Notes: generated from the sequence alone by a model not told the origin. A stretch of DNA of 64,000 nucleotides from Ascarosepion bandense (GCA_037127315.1 JBBBDQ010000310.1:5710001-5774000), one strand, 5' to 3'. Shown: positions 1-10,710, numbered from the stretch's first letter. Program-made: numbers and translations.

Positions 1-850
1 CAAAATAAAGTTTAAGGTAAAAAGTGAATTAAAAAAAGTCAACATTTAATTAACTTTCCAATGTTTCATTTGTACATACTTTTACGGATATTTTATATTT
101 AATCAAATTTAATATTGATAAAGAATAGAGAACTTTTGAATAAGACAAAAAAAAAAAGCTCATAAATTTGAAGAGCTCATATTGAACATGTTGTTCCCGA
201 AGTCCTGCTGTTCATTGCGATGTGATAAAAGAGGTATTCCGGACTTCCACGTTTGTCTTTTGTGTTTGGGCATAGGGTGGAATTTTATTTTTAGAGCAAG
301 GAACATTAAGGATGAAGCAAGAGGCTAGCTCATCAAATTTTTTTGAAAGACGAGGGGAGTATAAGACGTCTGAAGGAATCTGTACTCATGTTATTTCATA
401 TGACTCAACCAGCAGACAGTATATAGTAATTAATAATCTTTTGGGATAATAAATCAGGAAAGAACAAACAACAAAGATGGGGATTCCATAAGTATGATCC
501 GAGTGATGAGATCAGGAAATTATAATGTCAATAAGAAGCAGAAGATCTCTCAGACCAACATTCGAAAACATTCAAGAATAAAAACAGGCATCCGATGAAT
601 GTACCGAAATGTTTTTTAGAAAGCAACAAAGAGGAGGAAATTATTTCGAACCAATAAATTACAACGATTAAAACAACTCATCTTATACAATGCAGACAAG
701 ATCAATAAACCTTTAGAACTTATAGGGGCAAACTATTTCTGAAACGATTCGCCATGCGAAGTTAGAAGAAATTAACGAATACATTGGCCATACAAAAATA
801 AAGAACATTCTGGACCATATTATTATTTGACTAAATAATATAAAATTATA
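1..850. other. AT-rich stretch, nothing recognised
   Basis: No open frame of note, no tRNA-like boxes and no repeat shared with the rest of the window was recognised here. It may hold old, unrecognisable repeat sequence. Confidence 0.4.
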
Positions 851-852
851 AG

Positions 853-1105
853 TGATTCTTCTTCACATGCCGTGTCCCTTCAGAACGTAGGAGATCATGG
901 ATTTCTACTTGACTTGTCAATCTTAATATTTTCCCTCTTGGTATCTCTCCCAAACCCCGTTCCGCCATTCATTTGCTCTAATGTGTCTCGCACTGTTTCC
1001 TCCTGTTTCTCTTTCTTTCTATCCGTCCAATGAGTATTATATTCTCCAGACCATCCTTTCTCATTGCGTGTCCCAGAAACTTGACATTCTTTCTTTGAAA
1101 AGTTG
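853..1105 (-). mobile_element. RTE-like LINE, 3' end fragment
   Basis: Read on the minus strand, this gives the C-terminal tail of an RTE-like reverse transcriptase (pieces such as KFLGHAMRKDGLENIILIGRI). The same family is seen in fuller form near 37.2-38.2 kb. The fragment ends with the family's 3' signature: a 'gatc..cctacg' block about 30 bases before a short GAA-rich tail, which appears here as ttcttcttca on the plus strand. It is 5' truncated and carries frameshifts and stops. RTE elements insert by target-primed reverse transcription and commonly leave such 3' stubs. The family name is inferred from protein similarity by eye. Confidence 0.7.
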
Positions 1106-1214
1106 GCAATGACTAATACCACAAGAGTATTGAAGTTAAAACTTACAAAAATAACAAACAAACAAATAAACAAAGTCTTCATTCTTAATCTGGGTCACAG
1201 GGTTATACTTGTCC

Positions 1215-1500
1215 AGCTAACCAATACCGAGTAAGCCTGCGTCAGAGTTCCGCTCGAAATCTACCTGATCAGGCTTTCTGCCTCCTGTCGGAGAGGGACC
1301 CAGATGAGACTCAGCAGAAGGGCAGAGCCTCGGCTGGGGAAAAAAAGACAGGTGCCCGACCCTTCCCTGTGCAAGATTTACGGAATATTTTTGGCCGAGT
1401 TTAAGGGCTCGGAGATCCCACTTTAAAAAGACCTTGTACCGCATTTCACCCCCGTTGGAGAGGCAGATATTTACCCAGAATATTCCTGAGTGAAGAAGTG
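1215..1500 (-). repeat. Lone monomer of the 18-kb satellite family
   Basis: On the minus strand this block aligns with the array at 17.8-19.0 kb. Shared pieces in order include ggagagg-acccaga-gag, ctggggaaaa, agacaggt-cccga, tgcaagat-t, aaaa-ga-cttgta and tttaccca. It is one monomer (about 240-280 bases), in inverted orientation and about 16.5 kb from the array. It is GC-richer than its surroundings. The encoded 75-residue open frame is not similar to any protein I know and is probably accidental. Confidence 0.65.
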
Positions 1501-1504
1501 TCTA

Positions 1505-2514
1505 TATAGATAATATCGATCATCCGGATCAGTATATTTATTACCTATAATTTGGCATACTTCTCAGTAAATATTTCATTCATTCATGGTCAATAAAATG
1601 TCCCTGTTGCATTAATATACGCTGTCCAATCAGCGGCTAACAATATGTTTAATCAATTGGCAGAATGACAACAGAATGTACTTAACACACACCCTCAAAG
1701 ATTTCAAGGAATAGATTATAGTCACATGGTAAGTACTCTCGAACTGGCCATGATGCCGTTAATAAATTAGATAAGTTTAAATAAACGCGTAAAGGCCGTT
1801 GTCTGTCTAGTTTTGGCATTGTAGACGGTAATTATTGACTGATAGTTCTTGCTAAAATTATCGAGTTTCTTTGTTTTAAGTTTACTTTTGAAACAGACAA
1901 GAGTAATAGTGTTGAAGTCGGGACTGGGGTAAGCTTTGGTATTGCAGGGAATCTCGTCTGGTGATGTCTAAGATTATGCCAGTGTCTTGACCGTCTATGT
2001 CTACAAGATGCTTTGTGGTAAGTCTTGTTTTAAAAGTAAGAGTTTTCACTCGAAGATATTTCTAGTTCATTTCCAATATGCCACCGTCAGTTAGAAGGTA
2101 ACTGTCTTCTTTCTTCTTTTTAGCGGTATAATTATATTATATCATGTTATAACTTTCCTTTCGTAATTCTATATTTCTTCTAGTTCTATCGTTTATTTTG
2201 TTATTAACATTATTCGTGGCTCTTTCATTGTGGCCTTGAAAAGTCGTAATCTCGTCTGAACTATCTCTTTCTTATATTTGTTTTTAATTTATTTTATTGT
2301 ACCTTTTTTCGTTACCGTCACCCACATGGCAGATCTGACATGTTCCAACAGCAATGATCTACCCCTTTTTTCTTTTTTTCATTTTCCTTACCCTTAATTT
2401 CGTTCTTCTTACACACACAAACAAATAAATTTATTTTCAAATAATGTTTTGATTTTGGATGATGAGATGGGTGTTTAATTTTACCTGTCAAAATGATCAT
2501 TCGCTTTAAGAAAA

Positions 2515-2515
<1 letters not shown>
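1505..2515. other. Unannotated AT-rich stretch
   Basis: No gene, RNA or repeat relationship was recognised. A short 60-residue open frame at 2318-2500 on the minus strand is low-complexity and Lys-rich and was not accepted. Confidence 0.35.

Positions 2516-2560
<45 letters not shown>
2516..2560. repeat. (TA)n microsatellite
   Basis: About 22 uninterrupted TA dinucleotides. They abut the outer end of the minus-strand PLE fragment that follows. Confidence 0.95.
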
Positions 2561-2564
<4 letters not shown>

Positions 2565-2565
<1 letters not shown>

Positions 2566-2934
2566 TTTAATTATTTAGTTTTTGGTCATAAATGCATTAG
2601 ACTAGTACACAGTTATATTCAAAAGTGTTCAATACAATTATATTGTAGAACTTTTGAATATCATTCATTTGTAAACAAGTTATTATGCAACCCAGGTTTC
2701 TACCTTTCGGTGTCTTCAGCAATTTACAGTAACTGATTTTTAAAATTAGGAGAAGTTAGAACATTTTCATCCATGAATGCATGATCCTAATAGGTATTTG
2801 TTGGTATGGTTACACTTGGTCATAATTTCTGTTCTTTCATTTAGTAGTTCATTTTTGTTTAGGAATAACATAATAGGTAACTTTTCTTCCTGACACAGTC
2901 TACATATTCTGCCACAGTTGTAAAGTTTTGATGC

Positions 2935-2935
<1 letters not shown>
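2565..2935 (-). mobile_element. PLE fragment (Neptune-like): endonuclease C-terminus and tail
   Basis: The minus strand encodes an uninterrupted peptide beginning RICRLCQEEKL, followed by LLNERTE, KCNHTNKYLL and a stop. I recognise this as the end of the GIY-YIG endonuclease region of Neptune-type PLEs. The non-coding tail follows and carries the hammerhead-like block at 2692-2719. A second copy lies at 32.65-33.17 kb with almost the same peptide. The fragment faces a partner copy at 2999-3122 across an (ATT)n tract. Confidence 0.7.
2692..2719 (-). other. Hammerhead-like core in PLE tail
   Basis: The minus strand reads CTGAAGA, then C-ACC-GAAA-GGT-A (a 3-bp hairpin), then GAAA. This is the CUGANGA / stem II / GAAA order of a hammerhead ribozyme core, but with an unpaired C-A at the base of stem II. 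Stems I and III were not found in the same copy. The same block recurs at 3066 and 33030. Confidence 0.4.

Positions 2936-2937
<2 letters not shown>

Positions 2938-2992
<55 letters not shown>
2938..2992. repeat. (ATT)n microsatellite
   Basis: Eighteen trinucleotide units separate two inverted PLE tails. Confidence 0.95.
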
Positions 2993-2998
2993 GCGCGT

Positions 2999-3121
2999 TC
3001 ATAAATACATCCCTGTGACGTGAGCTTTTTTTAAAAAATGGTAAAAATCAGTTATTGTAAATCGCCTGAAGACACCGAAAGGTAGAAACCTGGGATGCGT
3101 AATAACTCGTTTACAAATGAG

Positions 3122-3122
<1 letters not shown>
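2999..3122 (+). mobile_element. PLE tail, inverted partner of 2565-2935
   Basis: Matches 32972-33080 nearly base for base, including 'gtgagc', 'aaaaatggtaaaa-tcagt' and the ctgaagacaccgaaaggtag block at 3066. It also shares its hammerhead-like segment with the minus-strand copy at 2692-2719. It has no coding sequence and ends in an (AT)n(GT)n tract. Confidence 0.7.
3066..3093 (+). other. Hammerhead-like core in PLE tail
   Basis: CTGAAGA, 3-bp ACC/GGT hairpin with a GAAA loop, then GAAA. Same family as 2692-2719 and 33030-33055. A catalytic role is inferred only. Confidence 0.4.

Positions 3123-3123
<1 letters not shown>

Positions 3124-3195
<72 letters not shown>
3124..3195. repeat. Compound (AT)n(GT)n microsatellite
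   Basis: About 20 AT units run directly into about 16 TG units. Confidence 0.95.
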
Positions 3196-3196
<1 letters not shown>

Positions 3197-3648
3197 AATA
3201 TACATATGGATATATACACAGATAGATAAATATTTTTCTGGTGTTAATAAAACAGTGCTCGATGTAATATAACAGAGCTATAAAGTAAATACTAATAAAT
3301 AAGCATATTATTCTACTTCTATCGCACGACTCGGAGTTTCATCCACTATGCAATCAATAAGCAACTGATAATTGCATAATGCATGAAAATTCATGTTATA
3401 GACGTAGGATAATATGTGTATTTATTAATATATAATAAAAGTTAATGTAAGAATAACTTCTTCTTAAATTTAGATATTCCATATTTTTTAACCGTGAGCT
3501 CTTTAAACATTTCTGCTTTCGTTAACAAGAAACATATTAGCATTATACGTAAATTCTCTAAATAATTATTTTCTTTCTTTTGTTCACCAAAGCAACGCAA
3601 AACTCTGTCGTCTGTTTATTCCTGACTGATTTTGTTCAACTAATTCAC

Positions 3649-3651
<3 letters not shown>

Positions 3652-3686
<35 letters not shown>
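3652..3686. repeat. (AT)n microsatellite
   Basis: Uninterrupted AT run in otherwise featureless AT-rich DNA. The flanks (3196-4240) hold no recognisable element. An 80-residue open frame at 3741-3983 has no recognisable domain. Confidence 0.9.
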
Positions 3687-3689
<3 letters not shown>

Positions 3690-4240
3690 AATGTAAATGG
3701 ACAAGTTAACATGAAAGCGGTGTGATAGATTTACCAGAATTTGGTTTATGCGCAATCCATATATTTGACTTATTCATACAAGTACATGTGCATTGAATTA
3801 TATATTGAGAATAAAAATTCATTTATTTCATCCATTGAACCTTTGATAAATTCAGATTTGATCGCAATTCATCATTCATCATTACAGAATAAATATCAAA
3901 ATGAAATATGTATTCTAGAAGATTCAGAAAACATCAATTCACTTGATGAATATGGCTTTGTATTAACCATTACACAGGTTTAAAAAAAGATTTCTGCCCT
4001 GAGGCAAGCATGTGAATTAGTTTTGTTATTTTTATTAATTTGAATGTCATGAATTCAAATTTTGAGACCGTTTTACTCTATCACTTATATTTTTTGCTTT
4101 CATGAATCCTATTCATAACATAATGCATATATTCATAATCAATATTGGTTTCGGTAATATTTAAAAATGTATTTATCTATATTTTTGAGGTGGGGCAGTT
4201 ATTCAGAAAGTTGTCCTTATCGTTATTGCCATTTTTTAAA

Positions 4241-4370
4241 CGCCACTTCCGGGTGTCATGAATTTATCTCCCTTTAACTCAACTCTCTAAGTTATTTGTT
4301 CACCACTGCCTGACAATAAAGATAAGGGTAACAGTCCGAACAATATAAATAATTGAATAAGGCATGTCAC
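4241..4370 (+). repeat. Fragment of the PLE-like 'inverted arm' family
   Basis: Contains 'gccacttccgg-gtcat', shared with 45352, and 'aataaagataagg-aacagt-c-aacaat', shared with the arms at 12307-12379, 16441-16490 and 45505-45550. It is a degraded piece of that repeat family and lacks the CTGAAGA motif. Confidence 0.5.
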
Positions 4371-4725
4371 CTAAAAACAACATAACTACAGAGCTCTGGC
4401 AGAATTAAATACAATTATTTCTACAATGCAATATATACAAATCATAGTTAATGATCATATGGGCACTGAATATCACTCACATTTCACTTTTTCCAATTCC
4501 ACCTCAACTTCTTCCCCCGGAACCTCGGGGCAGTGTGTGATGAGCATGGAGAAAGTTTTAACCAAGTTATGATGAAAAACAACTATCAAGGAAACTCCAA
4601 CATGATGGTGTGTGTGTGTTTGCTTTTGCTGAATAATTCTGCGTGACATACTAAAAGTATATACACAAGATCAGATAAAATAAAAACAAACTTTTTACTT
4701 AAACAACATTTTATATAGTTTAACT

Positions 4726-5007
4726 CAAGTCGGGGAGCCAGCTTCGAATTCCAGTTGAATTCCTTACATTCACTCACGCACAAATACCATTGGGAAAGGT
4801 ATGAATCCGTCTCTTCCCTCCGGTTATGGGTTAAATAATAGGACAGATTGGGTTCTATAGCATTGGCTCACAACCAGTCTACTGCAGAAAGCAATGGCAA
4901 CCTACTGCGGGATAATCTTATGCCCAGTCAGTCATGTCTTTTTCGGGACATGATCGCCCAAAGCGTGTATCACGTATGGCATTTAACTGACTGACAAGAC
5001 TGACTGA
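4726..5007 (+). mobile_element. tRNA-derived SINE, family 1
   Basis: The 5' tRNA-like head is truncated to its B-box-like part (agcttcgaattcc). The body follows: ttcactcacgcacaaatacc, ttgggaaaggtat, aggacagattgggttctata, aatggcaacctactgcggga, agtcagtcatgtctt and cgtgtatcacgtatggca. The copy ends with ACTGACTGA-type repeats instead of poly(A). It shares the body with copies at 9716, 10720, 49484, 52566, 54251 and 63135 and is among the best preserved. Confidence 0.85.
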
Positions 5008-5147
5008 AACATTTAAATCTTTCGGTTTCATGTCTTTCGGGTATACATGTACAGAATGCGATGAATAAATTCTCTCCATTTTATATTTTTGCGTCATTTA
5101 GCCGACAATTCAGCCAATGCACCTTGTACACAGATTTAATAGTTGCA

Positions 5148-5615
5148 TAAATGAGTGGTTAGTATGTTCAGTTTACGACCATAAGACTCTGGTTCGAATT
5201 TGACCATAGTCAACTTGTCAAGAAGGTGACTTCTTGATATTATTGGCCTGGGAAATCCAACATATGGTACCTTTGGAAAGTGCATTAAAAAATTATACCA
5301 CTGGTTGACCCAAGCTTTGTGAGAGGAATTGGGTAGGTGGAACTATTTGAGAGCCATCAATGGTTGTGATAGCAAGTCATAAGTCATCGTGACCGGGGAT
5401 TAAGTGCACTGGTCTAGTTCCGACTGTTGCACCAGATGACACGCTCACAGAAACTTTAACTAAGATCTGTCAGCCTGGTTGCAGTATGAATCGCAGACGT
5501 TCTATGTGGGTGCTTAAAAATCACAAATGTGTCTGAGTAGGCAACTGCAACAGAGATTGGGTAGCTGCCCTAGCGCAAACAGACATACTCAGATACGAAC
5601 AGCTATCCATTATAT
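5148..5615 (+). mobile_element. Long SINE-like element, family 2
   Basis: About 460 bases that align along their length with 20697-21141. The head has tRNA-like promoter boxes: an A-box-like 'gtggttagtatgttc' and a B-box-like 'ggttcgaattt'. Shared body pieces include aaggtga-ttcttgat, ggttgacccaag, tcacaagtcat-style blocks, and gtgtctgag. No poly(A) tail is present. This copy lacks the (ATCT)n tail seen in its partner. Confidence 0.7.
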
Positions 5616-5639
5616 TGCATACATGTATATCTCAGCAAT

Positions 5640-6370
5640 TAGATGGGACGAATTCAGCGTGAAATCAGCGGCCCAAAATTAGGTTTGAACACTTATTTTT
5701 ATGCTTGCTTTAATTATTTAATTTTTGTAAATCAGTGTTATTTATGGATAATTTTTTACTTGAGTGAATATAGTACAAGACTAAAGCGATTCTTTCTAAT
5801 TATAGTTTTTCGTCAGTTAGCAGCTGTCCTTGAATAATTAACTTATATGCGTATTTTCTTGTATACGCAACCTGTCAAATTTTATCTACTTGCAGCCTAG
5901 GCAGCAACAAGTTATGGAGCAAAAAAGCATTTTGATTTTATGTCATTTCATTGATAGGAAGCTAAGACAATATGGATTCTTTTTGAGAACATATGTCTTC
6001 CCTTATTTTAACAACGCACAGGTTTGAACAACTGGTTCTATTACTATGACACAATTAATATCAAACTTATTATCAACATAACGCTTAGACCTAGGTCCAG
6101 AATAACCGTCCGTCAAACCATACTCATTCTAAAATTACATTTTAATATGTGCCAGTAGTCTAGCCATGATGACTTACGTCTTGAAGAACATCATTTTCAC
6201 CACGAAACCAGTTATCTAGCAAATTAATTCTAAATGTGCGATTATTTGTTAATGCGAGATTAATTTGAAAGAATTAATCTCACATTCGAAGAACAAGTGA
6301 ATGCGGTCATTCTCTTATGTATTTTAGGTATGATTTTTATGGTGAATGATTTTCATGGTTAATAAAATAT
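5640..6370. other. Unannotated stretch with one hairpin
   Basis: Only a short perfect-like inverted repeat stands out. Fifteen-base arms at 6251-6265 and 6272-6286 (aatgcgagattaatt against aattaatctcacatt, one mismatch) enclose a 6-base loop. No gene was recognised; the 64-residue frame at 5643-5837 looks accidental. Confidence 0.4.
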
Positions 6371-6374
6371 CAAA

Positions 6375-6550
6375 AGATTGTTGACGAAATAAGTTAATTT
6401 ATCAAACAATCGATCTGAAGCAATGATTTTCTATTGATATTTGTTGAAAGGTAGCCTCTTTGATTTCGTGATTAATCATCGGAATAGAGACTTAAACAAA
6501 TAAACCGAGGAATGAAGAGTTGATTTATACAAAATTATTTAAATATCAAA
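6375..6550 (+). repeat. Dispersed repeat, copy A (pair with 7950-8110)
   Basis: Aligns with 7950-8110 in the same orientation. Shared blocks include 'gacgaaataa/gacaaataat', 'ttgatttcg-g-ttaat-at', 'aaacaa-taaac', 'gaatgaag-gttga' and 'aaatatcaaa'. Identity is only moderate, so the pair is old. Confidence 0.5.
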
Positions 6551-6680
6551 TATAAAAAATACGGTCACTGATGCTTGGATATGTTAAATTTCTTTAATTG
6601 CGAAACCTTTGAACCTTTCTAGTTTGGTTTTAAAAGTAAATTTTTCTATTCTTGATAGAACTTGCGCAACTGTCTAATCC

Positions 6681-6785
<105 letters not shown>

Positions 6786-6966
6786 TCCGAATTCGTTGCA
6801 TTCACTTACGCGCCTCCAACTATGGGTAGCAGGACAGGTTGGGTTCTAGAGCTTTGGTTGGCAACCAGAAAGAAATGGCAATCCACTGCGGGAAAATCTT
6901 TTGCCATCGAAAGAGACATGCTTGCCCAGGCGTGTATCAGATATGGCACTTAACTGACTGAATCCT
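6786..6966 (+). mobile_element. SINE family 1, 5'-truncated copy
   Basis: Begins inside the family-1 body at 'tccgaattcgttgcattcac' and has lost the segment between the A/B box and 'ctatgggtagcaggacagg' in part. It keeps 'ggttgggttct', 'aatggcaatccactgcggga' and the 'ggcacttaactgactga' 3' end. Confidence 0.75.
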
Positions 6967-7081
6967 TAATAGTAGAACGGCAGATTGATAGATTACCAGA
7001 CATTAGTGCACTGATGAAGATTTGCAAGCTTAAATTTATATACAAATAGAGATTGCCATATATTTACAAGTACAGCGATAG

Positions 7082-7815
7082 ATAAATTGTCGTCTTAATA
7101 TCAGAAAAATGAAAATAACACTGACATCTCATTTTAACAGACATATTTACCAAAATTACACCAAATATCTTGAAATACTAAGAGTAAATTTATTCAATAA
7201 AATCGGCATTGGATTCAGCTACAGCCTCCAGACGACTTCGGAATCTTCTGTAACTCTTTTGGATTGTCTCTTTGTTTAAGTTGTTGAGGCCTTACCTCCA
7301 GTTAATCTTTGCTGTTACAAGATATTTTTTGTTGGTCTCTCGCTTAACTGAATTCCACACATAATAATCAAGGTGAGTTAGGTGGGAAATGTAAGGGGTT
7401 ATGTGATCGCGGAAATTGTCTTTCAACCATGACTGGGTTTTCCTTCTTGTGTGGTATGGCGCAGAATCCTGTTGTCAGAGATAGGGTCTTTCAGTAGCCA
7501 GCCTCTTTCTCTAGGGTAAAACTACGTTCTCAAAACATTTGATTCAGGCCTCTGTGTTGAGCTTGAGAAGATGAATAGAGGCATTAGGTCGCCATCACTT
7601 GTGATCACTATAAACATCTTCGTAATTACCATTAGTTTTGAACTGTTTCGAACTCTCTGCACTGTCCTCGGATTGACACACAATCAGTTTGAAATGTTTG
7701 TATTGTAGCTTTCAGTGCGAATGCCAAGCATTACAGGAAGCCGTTTCCAAATTTCTGGCTAAGTGAATCGTGTCATGGGGTTCTTTTTCTTACAGATGGT
7801 GCCCAACTGGCCCTC
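7082..7815 (-). pseudogene. Mariner-like (Tc1/mariner/IS630) transposase remnant
   Basis: The minus strand holds the C-terminal two thirds of a mariner-like transposase in several frames. Recognisable in order are an ITSDGDLMP block carrying the first catalytic Asp, QQDSAPYH with the second Asp (codon at 7466-7468), LTHLDYYVW with the third acidic position, and a C-terminal FRSRLEAV-type block near 7225. Frameshifts and stops interrupt it, so it is inactive. Its non-coding 3' part ('acactgacat', 'ttaacagacat', 'caaaattaca') matches the copy at 60124-60590. Terminal inverted repeats were not found. Confidence 0.75.
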
Positions 7816-7949
7816 CTAAACTGTTCAATGGAAAAAAAGCAAAATAAACAACATGCATGAGGAAAATTAAAAATATAAAATAGTTTCCCCATTGCACCTT
7901 GTACAGGAATAGTTGAAACGTTTTCAGTATGCATTTTAACATACTTTCA

Positions 7950-8110
7950 TCGTCGACAAATAATTTATCAGTTGATTCGAAACCGCTATTTTTTATTTAT
8001 ATTTTTCGAAAGTTAACCTTATTGATTCGGTGTTTAATTATTAGACAACGAAACAACTAAACAGATGAATGAAGTGTTGACTTGTATCAGATAATTTTAA
8101 TATCAAACGT
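7950..8110 (+). repeat. Dispersed repeat, copy B (pair with 6375-6550)
   Basis: See 6375-6550. The two copies bracket the SINE, microsatellites and mariner remnant between them. Confidence 0.5.
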
Positions 8111-8267
8111 GTATTTCATTTCAGGAACGCAACACATACTAATTACAAATCAAGAACATGTTCAAATAAATGCATATTTCAAAATAAATACGGAGAAATA
8201 AAAGGGAGTTTCTTTTCTCGCACTTTTATTTTAACTCCCTTTTATTTCCCTGTATTTTCCCTTCCAT

Positions 8268-8572
8268 ATAGTTGCTTCCCTGATAGCTACAATCTCCAAG
8301 AGTTTAAATGCAATGACAATTGCCATCTCTAATCCCCTTGACTCCAGTCTTTCTCTTGTTCTTCTCTTGTTCTTTCCCCAACACCCCTTGTATCCTGTTC
8401 TTCTCCTTTTTCACTCTACTCTCACAACTCTCGTTACACCAGTATGCTTATCCTTCTCTTACCCTTTCCTTGACACCCCTGTAACCGGTCCTTTTTCTCT
8501 TCGCTCTCCTACTATGTATTCCCCTGCGCACTAATGGCTGTACTGACTTGCCTGGGATGAAACGATTAAAAA
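8268..8572 (+). mobile_element. CR1/Jockey-like LINE, 3' end
   Basis: Starts in the last codons of the LINE reverse transcriptase ('ccctgatagctacaatctcc', read as P-D-S-Y-N-L and matching 48500). It continues through a pyrimidine-rich 3' UTR to the family terminus: 'gcgcactaatggc', 'ttgcctgggatgaaacgatt', then a short A run. No poly(A) signal was seen. The 73-residue frame at 8313-8534 is this UTR, not a gene. Confidence 0.7.
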
Positions 8573-8574
8573 AA

Positions 8575-9590
8575 TACGAAAGATTATTTAACTTATCAAT
8601 CGGATCGGACCTGTCCAGACAGACGATTGCAATTCGCAGATCGTTAGCAAACAGACTTCTTGGCTTTTGGTTGAAAAGGCGTGTTCTTTGATTGTTGTTA
8701 GTTGTTCAAATAACGCACCTTATTTCCCAATTGAACTCAAGCAGTAAAATCTTTGCTGTTCAACGATTCAATATGCTTGAAACAAATTTGATGCAAGTTA
8801 TCTTGGGAATTAAGTTGCTTTACACGCATCTTTAATAACAACAGTGTTTTCTATTCTGAGTAAGAATCAAATCTTGACATGTACACGTTCGCCATAAGCA
8901 GTGACGCAGAAAAGAAAGGCGGCGAAGTGATGTCAAATTTTGGTAGGAGATGATGACCCTGCATTATTGCTCCTTCATAAGTTATATATCTTTAAAGATT
9001 CTGTATTTAATCCTTTCACCATACGCATTATGATTCATGATATGGCTTATAGCAGCTCACAAACTCAAGGTAGGAGATAAGATACAGCATCAATACAAAG
9101 TGTTCGTAATTGCTTGGTAAAGAAAGAGTTGTAAATGCTTTGTTCGTATTCTGTCAGGTTAAGTACTCTTTAATTCAGAGCTTCAACATTTAAACAACCT
9201 AAACTGTTACAGCAATATATTTTCAGCTTAAAAGTTTTATACAAGAGGAAAGGATATGGAAAAGTTCTCAGCCCGACCAGGGAATTTTGATGTTTAGTAA
9301 TTTTGTCAGATTTGTAAGTTTGGTTAGGCTTTTAAGAAGACTTCGAAAACTAAATATTTTTCTTTGCGTTTTTATGTTAAGCAAAGATGTCAAGAAATAC
9401 AAGGCACAAAATTCTTTAAACCCATGAAGAAAGTTCTTGTATTTGGACGCTAATCCTTGAATAAAATGTTAATAATGTGCAGAATGTATGATCCTCTCAA
9501 CGATTCTGACTTAAACGGAAATAATTCTGCAAAAGAAACCGTTGCATTTCTTGCCGAAATCGTTGCATTATAACCCATTTAACTTCTATT
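8575..9590. other. Unannotated AT-rich stretch
   Basis: No gene, RNA or repeat was recognised. Confidence 0.35.
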
Positions 9591-9593
9591 AGG

Positions 9594-9705
9594 GCTTACA
9601 ATCATATCACGTTGAAAACACCGGTTCTCGCTCGATCACCGAAGTTGAGCCTGGTCAGTACTTAGATGGATGACCGCTTGGGAATACCAGGTGCTGTAAG
9701 CGTTT
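9594..9705 (+). pseudogene. 5S rRNA-like sequence with internal deletion
   Basis: Matches animal 5S rRNA over nearly its whole length: 'atatcacgttgaaaacaccg', 'gttctcg', 'gatcaccgaagtt', 'gtcagtacttagatggatga', 'ccgcttgggaataccaggtg' and 'ctgtaagc'. About 11 bases (the 'aagcaacgtcg'-like piece after 'gaagtt') are missing. That removes most of the internal promoter A box, so it is unlikely to be a working 5S gene. The C box region is kept. It sits 12 bases upstream of a tRNA-derived SINE, and a similar arrangement is seen at 62576. Confidence 0.9.
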
Positions 9706-9715
9706 AGTGACGTAT

Positions 9716-9863
9716 GTGCGTTGTGGTGCAGTGGATATCGGCTCGGAAAGAGAAATCGGTGAGCCGAGTTCGAATTCCAGTTGAATACCTTGCATTCACT
9801 TAAGCACTGGTACCCGTGGGAAAGGTATTAATCCGTCCCTTCCCTCCAGTTATGGGTTAAATA
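9716..9863 (+). mobile_element. SINE family 1, 5' half, joined to 5S-like sequence
   Basis: Complete tRNA-like head: A-box-like 'ggtgcagtggatatcgg' and B-box-like 'gagttcgaattcc' at about 9766. The body continues to 'ctccagttatgggttaaata' and then stops, so the 3' half with the ACTGACTGA end is missing. Confidence 0.85.
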
Positions 9864-9865
9864 AC

Positions 9866-10120
9866 AGGGTAGGACTTGGGGACTCTGCCCATAAAAATAA
9901 TTCCCAATGAATATTGGTACTCGAAAAGAAAAAGTATTACTAAACACAAAACTTATATAAAAAAACAACAATAAAATGTTGAAAGAAAAAGGTATGACCA
10001 GCAATATATAAATAAAATTTAGTTGGCAATAAATGACCCACCAAGATTGATATGCCATAAAACAAAAACAACCAACCAACAACTTCTATTAGCATGGCTG
10101 ATGCTAACCTCCAGATTGCG
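9866..10120. repeat. Unknown sequence containing a short repeat shared with 12835-12890
   Basis: The segment 10022-10072 ('ttggcaataaatgaccca', 'gattgatatgcc') recurs at 12838-12880. The family is unknown. The 84-residue minus-strand frame here is not recognisable. Confidence 0.4.
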
Positions 10121-10710
10121 CCTTCTCGAACTAACGTTTTTAGCTGGCATAAAGTGGAAAGAATATCTTGAATAACGTGGTATGTTTGCAGCTAAGAATG
10201 TTGGTTCACTACATCATACTAGACAATTTTTTTATCGACAGAAACTATCATATATATTTATAAGTCGACCTTGCTTTGTATATTGCTGCCGCATCTGGTC
10301 TGGTGTTCCTGCTATATGTTAAGAGATTATTCATAAAATACAAAGAAGAATCTGTAATGTTATTAGTCTTGACCTAGCATATCGGTTTTAGTTCCATTTC
10401 CACAACAGTAATATAGCTTCCTTGTGCTTTTTCTATAAATATTTTCATGGTAATTGTTCTGATGAACGTTCGATTATTGTACCTAGACTTTTTTAATTAG
10501 ATTGGCGGCAAAGTCTCATCATTTTACAGTTGAAATGGCTAGATGAAACCGTAAGTCCTATGCTAAAAGTTTCTTCTATTGCATTTTTTGCTTGTGGAAT
10601 TCTCTTTCGGTTTTTTACTTCCCAGTCAACATCGATCTTCAAATATTTAAATGCAATGTCTATTTTTATCTTCTGTCTTCTGAATTCTTGTTCTTTTATT
10701 GGCACCTCTA

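Noticed and set aside
3741..3983. 80-residue open frame that might be a small gene
   Set aside because: AT-driven composition, no domain, no splice or promoter context that I can support.
7010..7045. Another hammerhead-like site ('ctgatgaagatttgcaagc')
   Set aside because: GAAA is replaced by TTAAA and the stem is weak; at best a decayed copy.
9594..9705. A functional 5S rRNA gene
   Set aside because: The internal A box region is largely deleted and the sequence abuts a SINE, so it is called a pseudogene or SINE module.
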